Below, piece by piece: positions 12,587 through 23,193 of a stretch of 64,000 nt of DNA. The notes beneath the pieces are model-generated. The model made no database searches. It worked only from the letters and a program-made list of their open reading frames with translations, and was not told the DNA's origin. Each line of letters begins with the position of its first letter. Positions within the stretch are counted from its first letter, which is position 1. The position numbers were made by a program, and so were the translations under genes. The DNA comes from Magicicada septendecula (lineage: Eukaryota; Arthropoda; Insecta; Hemiptera; Cicadidae): the NCBI GenBank assembly GCA_034769895.1, contig CM068372.1:237422343-237486342 (forward strand), in the 5' to 3' direction.

Positions 12587-12771
12587 AAATCTACAGACAG
12601 ACACACAGCAGACAGACACACAGACAGACAGACAGACACACACACAGACACTTTTCGGAAAACGACTTTTTTTCATGTTTTGAGTGTAGTACAATCAGAA
12701 TCTGCAATAATCTCGAACACGATTTTTTTTGCCATCACCATACTTCCATTCCTTAAGGAATATGGAAGTAA
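12587..12771 (+). repeat. Q module with expanded CAGA/CACA tract
   Basis: The CAGACAGA/CACACAGA part is longer than in other plus-strand copies and matches the right-arm copies at 19.2 and 23.3 kb. Confidence 0.75.
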
Positions 12772-13080
12772 AATATCGGTATGGAGAACCATACATGACT
12801 TCCATATTCTAAGATTTATATTTAAAATCATTTTCAAAATGAAATATTACCATAGAAACTACTTCTTTCTACTTACTGCTTCAGCCTTAACCACAGTACT
12901 GTGGTCACTAACGTATACCACCTCACGTTATCGCACTCGATTTTCACTGATGATGGAAGTCGATGGCATTGCTGAAATGTCTGGTTTTGTAGAAAACATT
13001 GGACTACGGCCAAATATCCCGGCAAGGAATTTTAACAAAAACTACTTCTTTGTTGCCGATAACGTTGTACACATATATAT
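12772..13080 (+). repeat. P module, copy 6
   Basis: Nearly identical to copy 4 and to the inverted copies at 18.8 and 22.9 kb, with an open recurrent frame. The 191-codon frame 12551-13126 spans satellite, Q and P and is not a gene. Confidence 0.75.
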
Positions 13081-13908
13081 CAGTGGCGAAGTTACATGGA
13101 GGCAATTGAGGCAATGCCTACCCTAACAAATTCTGTAGAATAAAAATTGTAAATACGTATGAACTACATAACGTAAAGATTATACATTGTTACTGTGACT
13201 GTCAAATTTATTAAACCGAAACGTGCTTTATTGAGCGACCGCTAGATGGTGACAGGTGAGATTCGGCATAGTTCGTTTAAAGCAAATGAGGCAACCTGAA
13301 CTTGCCTCAGCGTTTTTTGTATACATCGTATGTAAGCAATGTAGTGGTGTGATAGGGAAGTGTAGGGAGGGGGGATTGTCCCGTGCTGTACACATAGAGC
13401 GTTGAGGCATGCCTCACTTCTGTGGTCCAAACAGTTAAGTTAAAGCGCCTGTGTTGTTTCTAAGTGTTTATTTTATGCGGTTATTAAAAGTGTCACTGTT
13501 ATTCCGCTGAACTAACAGATGATCAAGATTGTTATTTGAATTATTTGTAACATTAAACATATATATAGAAACTAACCAAGTTTAAAAATTTGAAGTTTAA
13601 TCAGTTGTATTATGGTGTATGACTAATACAAGGATTGTTCAATAGACACACGTATAGAGCTGTAAAGCATTTTTTATTCAACGATTTTAAAAGAAGTCTC
13701 CAATAACATTAAGACATGAGTTCCACTGTTGCGCTAACCTGTAGATTCCCTGCTAGTAAAATTCTTACGGCTGTTTGTGGAACCATTCGGTTACAGCAAA
13801 CTCTACCTCAGCGTCCGATTTGACCCACCGTCCTTTTAGTGATTCCTTAAAAAAAATTTAAGATAAGATTTTTGCCTACCCATTCATTAACTACTAGCTT
13901 CGCCAGTA
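13081..13908 (+). mobile_element. TIR-bounded element, copy 2
   Basis: An 828-bp copy with the same two ends. It is nearly identical to copy 1 apart from scattered substitutions and a shorter AT run near 13560. Confidence 0.5.
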
Positions 13909-14030
13909 AGCAAATTGATGTCCATTTTTTCGGCTTGAACGCGTTATGTTGGTGTGGGTTTCGGCACTTTCCATTTAAAAAGCGTGCAAACGTAAGAAAA
14001 TAAACATGAGTGAGGCCAGAAATAACGTGA

Positions 14031-14034
<4 letters not shown>

Positions 14035-14121
<87 letters not shown>
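14035..14121 (+). repeat. (TG)n microsatellite, ~43 units
   Basis: The same flanks as the 6.2-kb tract but about half its length. Confidence 0.98.
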
Positions 14122-14122
<1 letters not shown>

Positions 14123-14600
14123 TTACCTGCCTTTTTATTGCCGTATTAAATGAAAAATATTATATTACATTAAAATTAAAAAATTTTAATTTTATTGCCT
14201 GGCAACAAAATTATTTTATTTTTAACAATTACCATTGTTTCAAAAAGTTTAAATAAATTTGCAAGTACTTTACTCTTGTTAAAACGTAAAAGGTTGCAGG
14301 TAAACTACCCCTTCCCCTTAACCGATCATCACCAAAATCGAACGTCCTTGAGACCTCTACAATTCAGGGATGTATGCAAAAAATTATTTGATTCTGTTCG
14401 AATTTGCGGCTGTTATCGTTTGCCATAGAAAATACGCTTGATAAAAAAACGGTGCAGGTAAACTACCCCATTCCGTTAACCGATCTTCAACAAAATCAAC
14501 AGACCTTGAGTTCTGTATAATTCAAAAAGGTATGCAAAAGAGTAGTTGATTCTGTTTTAATTTACGGCAGTTATCATTCGTCATAGAAAAAATTAACCAT
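14122..14600 (+). repeat. R module and two satellite monomers
   Basis: R runs to about 14275. Satellite landmarks lie at about 14300 and 14460; the last monomer runs into a Penelope fragment. Confidence 0.7.
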
Positions 14601-15000
14601 AGCTAACACACTTAACCATAGCTACACCAACATAGATACTAATCTTGAAATATTACACTAATTACCCAAAGGTCGAAAACTCAACACAGCTGAACAATAT
14701 GAAATATACAAACACCACACAACACAACCAAACAACATACTTAACGACCAATTACAATATAAAACACATACACTTTTTGACACAATTATACAAAAAACAA
14801 ACAATAATTTGGATCCCCGCGCAAATCCCCTTCCTCTACACACCACCCCCATTGTACCTTCCAAGCAATAACCGTTACAAAGTACTGGCAGTCTCTTTCT
14901 AAGCTGACGAAGGCGAACACAATGCCGAAACGCATTCTATGGAAAAAGACAAGTAAGTTCACAAGAGAAAGTTTCATTATTATATAAAAAAAATTACCCT
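14600..15000 (+). mobile_element. Penelope-like element 3' end
   Basis: Reading the frame through 14670, the text KGRKLNTAEQYEIYKH continues to LQYKTHTLFDTI and stops near 14870. This matches the C-terminal tail of the intact Penelope GIY-YIG ORF at 47.4 kb (KGRKLDTLEQLEIYKH ... FKSHALFEHI) and identifies the family. The 3' untranslated part follows, with CTGACGA at 14904-14910, a GGC/GCC stem and GAAA at 14927-14930. From 14709 on it is duplicated in inverted orientation at 9603-9937. Everything upstream (RT and most of the endonuclease) is missing. Confidence 0.7.
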
Positions 15001-16236
15001 TGTTATAACGTAAAATGTTGCAGGTAAACTACCCCATTCCCTTAACCGATCTTCACCAAAACCAACAGGTCTTGAGAACTCTACAATTCTGGGCTGCATG
15101 CAAAACATTATTTGATTCTGTTTGAATTTGCGGCTGTTTGTACCATAGACAAAATTACCCTCGATAAAAAAACGTTGCAGGTAAACTACCCCTTTCCCTT
15201 AACCGATCTTCACCAAAAACAATAGGTCTTGAGTACTCTACAAATCAGGGCTGTATGCAAAAAATTATTTGATTCTTTTTGAATTTGCGGCTGTTATCGT
15301 TTGCCATAGAAAAAACCCTTGTTGAAACATAAAATGTTGCTGGTAAACTACCCCTTTCCCTTAACCAATCTTCACCAAAAACAACAGGTCTTGAGAACCC
15401 TACAATTCAGGGCACTGTGCAAAAAATTATTTGATTATGTTTGAATCTGCGGCTGTTATCGTTTGCCATAGAAAATACCCTTGTTAAAACATAAAACGTT
15501 GCAGGTAAACTACCCCTTTCCCTTAACCGATTTTTACCAAAATCAACAGATCTTGAGAACTCTACAATTCAGGGCTGTATGCGAAACATTATTTGATTCT
15601 GTTTGAATTTGCGGCTGTTATCGTTTGCCAAACAAACAAAATTACCCTTGATAAAAAAAACCGTTGCAGGTAAACTACCCCTTTCCCTCAACCGATCTTC
15701 ACCAAAAACAATAGGTCGTGAGTACTCCACGAATCAGGGCTGTATGCAAAAAATTATTTGATTATGTTTGAATTTACGGCTGTTATCGTTTGCCATAGAA
15801 AAAACATCTAGACACACACAGACACTTTTCGAAAAACGACTTTTTTTCATGTTTTGAGTGTAGTACAATCAGAATCTGCAATAATCTCTAACACGATTTT
15901 TTTTGCCATCACCATACTTCCATTTCCTTAAGGAACATGGAAGTAAAAATGTTGCAGGTAAACTACCCCTTTCCCTTAACCGATCTTCACCAAAAACAAT
16001 AGGTCTTGAGACTCTACAAATCAGGGCTGTATGCAAGAAATTATTTGATTCTGTTTGAATTTGTGGCTGTTATCGTTCCCCGTAGAAAAAAATCTACAGA
16101 TAGACACACACTTCTTGAAAAATTACTTTTTTTCATGTTTTGAGGGTAGTACAATCAGAATCTGCAATAATCTCGACCACGATTTTTTTTTGCCATCACC
16201 ATACTTCCATGTCCTTATGGAACATGGAAGTAAAAA
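15001..16236 (+). repeat. Satellite array with two Q modules, inner end of left arm
   Basis: About six monomers, with Q modules at about 15800-15945 and 16083-16236. The final Q ends the left arm. Confidence 0.8.
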
Positions 16237-16357
16237 CTAAAGTTGAGTCTTAGTTTTTTCTTTACAATTTTTACTTTCAAAAATGACAATTTGCGTTTCT
16301 AAAACTTTAACTTTCAACAACTGTTTTAAGGTATTTGTAGTGCAGTAGGTTGCATTG
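16237..16357. other. Unique spacer at the centre of the inverted domain
   Basis: About 120 bp of AT-rich sequence (AACTAAAGTTGAGTCTTAG, TGACAATTTGCGTTTCTAAA) that I find nowhere else in the window. Orientation of every module flips across it. It has no coding capacity. Confidence 0.6.
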
Positions 16358-16924
16358 CATGTATGCATCCCTGCATTGTAGAGGATTGAAGGTCTATTGA
16401 TTTTGGTGAAGATCGGTTTAGAGAAAGGGGTTGTTTACCTGCAACGTTTTATGTTTTAACAAGAGTAAAGTACTTAATTTTGATAAATAAAATATCCTGA
16501 TAAGTAGCTCATAATAATCCACTGTAGAAACGTAGATAAAATATCTATAAATGAAGAGGTTAGGTGAATGAGGTGGGGGTAATTTTCTATTAATGAAAAT
16601 TATAGTTGAAGGGGGAGGGGAGAATTTTTTATATGTGTACTACGTTTTTGGCAACAAAGAAGTAGTTCTTTGTTAAAATTCCTTCCCGGCTTTTTAGCCG
16701 TAGTCCAATGTTTTCTGCAAAACCAGACTTTTCAGCAGTGCCATCGACTGCCATCATCAGTGAAAATCGAGTGCCAAAACATGAGGTGGTATACGTTAGT
16801 GACCACAGTACTGTGGTTAAGGCTGAAGCAATAAGTAGAAAGAAGTAGTTTCTATGGAAATATTTCATTTCGAATATGATTTTAAATATAAATCTTAGAA
16901 CATGGAAGTCATGTATGGTTCTCT
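16358..16924 (-). repeat. Satellite monomer and P module copy 7 (first of right arm)
   Basis: This P copy retains the full pyrimidine-rich part, here read as GAAGGGGGAGGGG on the plus strand, and an open minus-strand frame (16868-16629). It is truncated in the hairpin at GGTTCTCTAG, next to a partial Q. Confidence 0.7.
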
Positions 16925-17760
16925 AGTAATTTTTCAAAAACTGTGTGTCTGTGTGGATATCTGTAGATTTTTTTCTATGGCAAACGATAACAGCCGCAAA
17001 TTCAAACAGAATCAAATAATTTCTTGCATACAGCCCTAATTTGTAGAATACTCAAGACCTTTTGATTTTGGTGAAGATCAGTTAAGAGAAAGGGGTACTT
17101 TACCTGCAACATTTTATGTGATAACAAGGGTAATTTTTTCTATGATGAACGATAACTGCCGCAAATTCAAACAGAATCAAAAGATTATTTGCATACAGCC
17201 CTAAATTGTAGAGTTCTCAAGACCTATTGTTTTTGGTGAAGATCGGTTAAGGGAAAGGGGTAGTTTACCTACAACGTTTTTTTAACAAGGGTATTTTCTA
17301 TGGCAAACGATAACAGCCGCAAATTCAAACAGAATCAAATAATTTTCTGCATACAGGCCTGATTTGTAGAGTACTCAAGACCTATTGTTTTTGGTGAAGA
17401 TCGGTTAAGGGGAAGGGGTAGTTTACCTGCAATGTTTTTTATCAAGCGTATTTTCTATGGCAAACGATAACTGCCGCAAATTCAAACAGAATCAAATAAT
17501 TTTTTGCATACTGCCCTGATTTGTAGAGTACTCAAGACCTATTGTATTTGGTGAAGATCGGTTGAGGGGAAGGGGTAGTTTACCTGCAACCTTTTACGTT
17601 TTAACAAGAGTAAAGTACTTGCAAATTTATTTAAACTTTTTGAAACAATGGTAATTGTTAAAAATAAAATAATTTTGTTGCCAGGCAATAAAATTAAAAT
17701 TTTTTCATTTTAATGTAATATAATATTTTTCATTTAATACGGCAATAAAAAGGCAGGTAA
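16925..17760 (-). repeat. Partial Q, satellite array and R module
   Basis: Landmarks are now in the reverse orientation (TAGTTTACCTGCAA). R lies at about 17600-17757. Confidence 0.75.

Positions 17761-17761
<1 letters not shown>

Positions 17762-17812
<51 letters not shown>
17762..17812 (-). repeat. (CA)n microsatellite, ~25 units
   Basis: One dinucleotide shorter than the tract in the second duplicate. Confidence 0.98.
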
Positions 17813-17814
<2 letters not shown>

Positions 17815-17936
17815 TCACGTTATTTCTGGCCTCACTCATGTTTATTTTCTTACGTTTGCACGCTTTTTAAATGGAAAGTGCCGAAACCCACACCAACATA
17901 ACGCGTGCAAGCCGAAAAAATATACATCAATTTGCT

Positions 17937-18764
17937 TACTGGCGAAGCTAGTAGTTAATGAATGGGTAGGCAAAAATCTTATCTTAAATTTTTTTTAAGG
18001 AATCACTAAAAGGACGGTGGGTCAAATCGGACGCTGAGTTAGAGTTTGCTGTAACCGAATGGTTCCACAAACAGCCGTAAGAATTTTACTAGCAGGGGAT
18101 CTACAGGTTAGTGCAACAGTGGAACTCATGTCTTAATGTTATTGGAGACTTCTTTTAAAATCGTTGAATAAAAAATGCTTTCCAGCTCTATACGTGTGTC
18201 TATTGAACAATCCTTGTATTAGTCATACACAATAATACAACTGATTGAACTTCAAATTTTTAAACTTGATTAGTTTCTATATATATGTTTAATGTTACAA
18301 ATAATTCAAATAACAATCTTGATCATCTGTTAGTTCAGCGGAATAACAGTGACACTTTTAATAACCGCATAAAATAAACACTTAGAAACAACACAGGCGC
18401 TTTAACTTAACTGTTTGGACCACAGAAGTGAGGCATGCCTCAACGCTCTATGTGTACAGCGCGGGACGATCCCCCCTCCCTACACTTCCCTATCACACCA
18501 CTACATTGCTTACATACGATGTATACAAAAAACGCTGAGGCAAGTTCAGGTTGCCTCATTCGCTTTAAACGAACTATGCCGAATCTCACCTGTCACCATC
18601 TAGCGGTCGCTCAATAAAGCACGTTTCGGTTTAATAAATTTGACAGTCGCAGTAACAATGTATAATCTTTACGTTATGTAGTTCATACGTATTTATAATT
18701 TTTATTCTACAGAATTTTTTAGGGTAGGCATTGCCTCAAATGCCTCCATATAACTTCGCCACTG
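17937..18764 (-). mobile_element. TIR-bounded element, copy 3
   Basis: An 828-bp inverted copy, ending CTTCGCCACTG against P copy 8. The 60- and 62-codon frames at 18.4-18.6 kb recur in every copy of the element but carry no recognisable domain. Confidence 0.5.
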
Positions 18765-19073
18765 ATATATATGTGTACAACGTTATCGGCAACAAAGAAG
18801 TAGTTTTTGTTAAAATTCCTTCCCGGGATATTTGGCCGTAGTCCAATGTTTTCTACAAAACCAGACATTTCGGCAATGCCATCGACTTCCATCATCAGTG
18901 AAAATCGAGTGCGATAACGTGAGGTGGTATACGTTAGTGACCACAGTACTGTGGTTAAGGCTGAAACAGTAAGTAGAAAGAAGTAGTTTCTATGGTAATA
19001 TTTCATTTCGAAATTAATTTTAAATATAAATCTTAGAATATGGAAGTCATGTATGGTTCTCCATACCGATATT
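18765..19073 (-). repeat. P module, copy 8
   Basis: The recurrent frame is open (part of the 186-codon frame 19279-18719). The hairpin end directly faces a Q module. Confidence 0.75.
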
Positions 19074-20515
19074 TTACTTCCATATTCCTTAAGGAATGGA
19101 AGTATGGTGATGGCAAAAAAAATTGTGTTCGAGATTATTGCAGATTCTGATTCTACTACACTCAAAACATGAAAAAAAGTCGTTTTCCGAAAAGTGTCTG
19201 TGTGTGTGTCTGTCTGTCTGTCTGTGTGTCTGTCTGTAGATTTTTTTTCTATGGCAAACGATAACTGCCGCAAATTCAAACAGAATCAAATAATTTTTTG
19301 CATGCAGCCCTGATTTGCAGAGTACTCGCGACCTATTGTTTTTGGTGAAGATCGGTTAAGGGAAAGGGGTAGTTTACCTGCAACGGTTTTTTTTTAGCAA
19401 GGGTAATTTTGTTTGTTTGGCAAACGATAACAGCCGCAAATTCAAACAGAATCAAATAATGTTTCGCATACGGTCCTGAATTGTAGAGTTCTCAAGATCT
19501 GTTGATTTTGGTCAAGATCGGTTAAGGGAAAGGGGTAGTTTACCTATAACGTTTTATGTTTTAACAAGGGTATTTCCTATGGCAAACGATAACAGCCGCA
19601 AATTCAAACAGAATCAAAAGATTATTTGCATACAGCCCTAAATTGTAGAGTTCTCAAGACCTATTGTTTTTGGTGAAGTTCGGTTGAGGGAAAGGGGTAG
19701 TTTACCTGCAACGTTTTTTTAACAAGGTTATTTTCTATGGCAAACGATAACAGCCGCAAATTCAAACAGAATCAAATAATGTTTTGCATACAGCCCTGAT
19801 TTGTAGAGTACTCAAGACCTATTGTTTTTGGTGAAGATCGGTTAAGGGAAAGGGGTAGTTTACCTATAAAGTTTTGTTTTAACAAGGGTATTTCCTATGG
19901 CAAACGATAACAGCCGCAAATTCAAACAGAATCAAAAGATTATTTGCATACAGCCCTAAATTGTAGAGTTCTCAAGACCTATTGTTTTTGGTGAAGATCG
20001 GTTGAGGGAAAGGGGTTTACCTGCAACGTTTTTTTAACAAGGGTATTTTCTATGGCAAACGATAACAGCCGCAAATTCAAACAGAATCAAATAATGTTTT
20101 GCATACAGCCCTGATTTGTAGAGTACTCAAGACCTGTTGTTTTTGGTGAAGATCGGTTAAGGGGAAGGGGTAGTTTACCTGCAACGTTTTTTTATCAAGC
20201 GTATTTTCTATGGCAAACGATAAAAGCCGCAAATTCAAACAGAATCAAATAATTTTTTGCATACGTCCCTGAATTGTAGAGGTCTCAATGACTTTCGATT
20301 TTGGTGAAGATCGGTTAAGGGGAAGGGGTAGTTTACCTGCAACCTTTTACGTTTTAACAAGAGTAAAGTACTTGAAAATTTATTTAAACTTTTTGAAACA
20401 ATGGTAATTGTTAAAAATAAAATAATTTTGTTGCCAGGCAATAAAATTATAATTTTTTCATTTTAATGTAATATAATATTTTTCATTTAATACAGCAATA
20501 AAAAGGCAGGTAAGA
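19074..20515 (-). repeat. Q module, satellite array and R module
   Basis: Q with a CTGTCTGTCTG tract (to about 19250), then about seven monomers, then R (20345-20515). Monomer order mirrors that of 11.3-12.5 kb. Confidence 0.8.
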
Positions 20516-21878
20516 CACAGCCTGGCTGTTTGGCTGAAAATGATTTTAAAAATAAATCTTAGAATATGGAAGTCATGTATGGTTCTCCATACCGATTTTT
20601 TTCTATGGCAAACGATAACAGCCGCAAATTCAAACAGAATCAACTACTCTTTTGCATACAGCCCAGAATTGTATAGTGTTCTCAAGACAATAGTTTTTGG
20701 TGAAGATCGGTTAAGGGAAAGGGGTGGTTTACCTGCAACGTTTTATGTTTTAACAAGGGTATTTTCTATGGCAAACGATAACAGCCGCAAATTCAAACAG
20801 AATCAAATGATTATTTGCATTCAGCCCTAAATTGTAGAGATCTCAAGACCTATTGTTTTTTATGAAGATCGGTTAAGGGAAACAGGTAGTTTACCTGAAA
20901 TGTTTTATGTTTTAACAAGGGTATTTTCTATGGCAAACGATAACAGCCGCAAATTCAAACAGAATCAAATAATTTTTTTCATACAGCCCTGATTTGTAGA
21001 GTACTCAAGACCTATTGTTTTTGGTAAAGATCGGTTAACGAAAAGGGGTAGTTTACCTGCAACAGTTTTTTTTTAATCACGGGTAATTTTTTTCTATGGC
21101 AAACGATAACAGCCGCCGGAAATTCAAACAGAATCAACTACTCTTTTACATACAGCCCAGAATTGTAGTGTTCTCAAGACAATAGTTTTTGGTGAAGATC
21201 GGTTAAGGGAAAGGGGTAGTTTACCTGCAACGTTTTATGTTTTAACAAGGGTGTTTTCTATGGCAAACGATAACAGCCGCAAATTCAAACAGAATCAAAA
21301 GATTATTTGCATACAGCCCTAAATTGTAGAGTTCTCAAGACCTATTGTTTTTGGTGAAGATCGGTTAAGGGAAAGGGGTAGTTTACCTACAACGTTTTTT
21401 TAACAAGGGTATTTTCTATGGCAAACGATAACAGCCGCAAATTCAAACAGAATCAAATAATTTTCTGCATACAGGCCTGATTTGTAGAGTACTCAAGACC
21501 TATTGTTTTTGGTGAAGATCGGTTAAGGGGAAGGGGTAGTTTACCTGCAATGTTTTTTATCAAGCGTATTTTCTATGGCAAACGATAACTGCCGCAAATT
21601 CAAACAGAATCAAATAATTTTTTGCATACTGCCCTGATTTGTAGAGTACTCAAGACCTATTGTATTTGGTGAAGATCGGTTGAGGGGAAGGGGTAGTTTA
21701 CCTGCAACCTTTTACGTTTTAACAAGAGTAAAGTACTTGCAAATTTATTTAAACTTTTTGAAACAATGGTAATTGTTAAAAATAAAATAATTTTGTTGCC
21801 AGGCAATAAAATTAAAATTTTTTCATTTTAATGTAATATAATATTTTTCATTTAATACGGCAATAAAAAGGCAGGTAA

Positions 21879-21879
<1 letters not shown>
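20516..21879 (-). repeat. P end fragment, satellite array and R module
   Basis: A ~60-bp piece of the P start (20536-20596) is fused directly to R on one side and to a satellite monomer on the other. About seven monomers and R follow. Confidence 0.75.

Positions 21880-21932
<53 letters not shown>
21880..21932 (-). repeat. (CA)n microsatellite, ~26 units
   Basis: The tract within the second 4.12-kb duplicate. Confidence 0.98.
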
Positions 21933-21934
<2 letters not shown>

Positions 21935-22056
21935 TCACGTTATTTCTGGCCTCACTCATGTTTATTTTCTTACGTTTGCACGCTTTTTAAATGGAAAGTG
22001 CCGAAACCCACACCAACATAACGCGTGCAAGCCGAAAAAATATACATCAATTTGCT

Positions 22057-22884
22057 TACTGGCGAAGCTAGTAGTTAATGAATGGGTAGGCAAAAATCTT
22101 ATCTTAAATTTTTTTTAAGGAATCACTAAAAGGACGGTGGGTCAAATCGGACGCTGAGTTAGAGTTTGCTGTAACCGAATGGTTCCACAAACAGCCGTAA
22201 GAATTTTACTAGCAGGGGATCTACAGGTTAGTGCAACAGTGGAACTCATGTCTTAATGTTATTGGAGACTTCTTTTAAAATCGTTGAATAAAAAATGCTT
22301 TCCAGCTCTATACGTGTGTCTATTGAACAATCCTTGTATTAGTCATACACAATAATACAACTGATTGAACTTCAAATTTTTAAACTTGATTAGTTTCTAT
22401 ATATATGTTTAATGTTACAAATAATTCAAATAACAATCTTGATCATCTGTTAGTTCAGCGGAATAACAGTGACACTTTTAATAACCGCATAAAATAAACA
22501 CTTAGAAACAACACAGGCGCTTTAACTTAACTGTTTGGACCACAGAAGTGAGGCATGCCTCAACGCTCTATGTGTACAGCGCGGGACGATCCCCCCTCCC
22601 TACACTTCCCTATCACACCACTACATTGCTTACATACGATGTATACAAAAAACGCTGAGGCAAGTTCAGGTTGCCTCATTCGCTTTAAACGAACTATGCC
22701 GAATCTCACCTGTCACCATCTAGCGGTCGCTCAATAAAGCACGTTTCGGTTTAATAAATTTGACAGTCGCAGTAACAATGTATAATCTTTACGTTATGTA
22801 GTTCATACGTATTTATAATTTTTATTCTACAGAATTTTTTAGGGTAGGCATTGCCTCAAATGCCTCCATATAACTTCGCCACTG
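22057..22884 (-). mobile_element. TIR-bounded element, copy 4
   Basis: Apparently identical to copy 3, duplicated with it. Confidence 0.5.
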
Positions 22885-23193
22885 ATATATATGTGTACAA
22901 CGTTATCGGCAACAAAGAAGTAGTTTTTGTTAAAATTCCTTCCCGGGATATTTGGCCGTAGTCCAATGTTTTCTACAAAACCAGACATTTCGGCAATGCC
23001 ATCGACTTCCATCATCAGTGAAAATCGAGTGCGATAACGTGAGGTGGTATACGTTAGTGACCACAGTACTGTGGTTAAGGCTGAAACAGTAAGTAGAAAG
23101 AAGTAGTTTCTATGGTAATATTTCATTTCGAAATTAATTTTAAATATAAATCTTAGAATATGGAAGTCATGTATGGTTCTCCATACCGATATT
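22885..23193 (-). repeat. P module, copy 9
   Basis: The duplicate of copy 8. Confidence 0.75.

Larger units (their letters stand above)
17158..21275. repeat. 4.12-kb tandem duplication, copy 1
   Basis: Contains satellite, R, CA tract, TIR insert, P, Q, satellite, R and a P end. It aligns base for base with copy 2 at an offset of 4118 before the CA tract and 4120 after it. The only differences I found by reading are A at 19870 versus C at 23990, and one CA unit. Confidence 0.9.

Noticed and set aside
12551..13126. 191-codon open frame (and its 186-codon counterparts at 18719-19279 and 22839-23399, and 165 codons at 26350-26847)
   Set aside because: They run through satellite, CAGA tract, Q, P and partly the TIR insert. 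Their openness follows from copying of one repeat, and there is no domain or start context.
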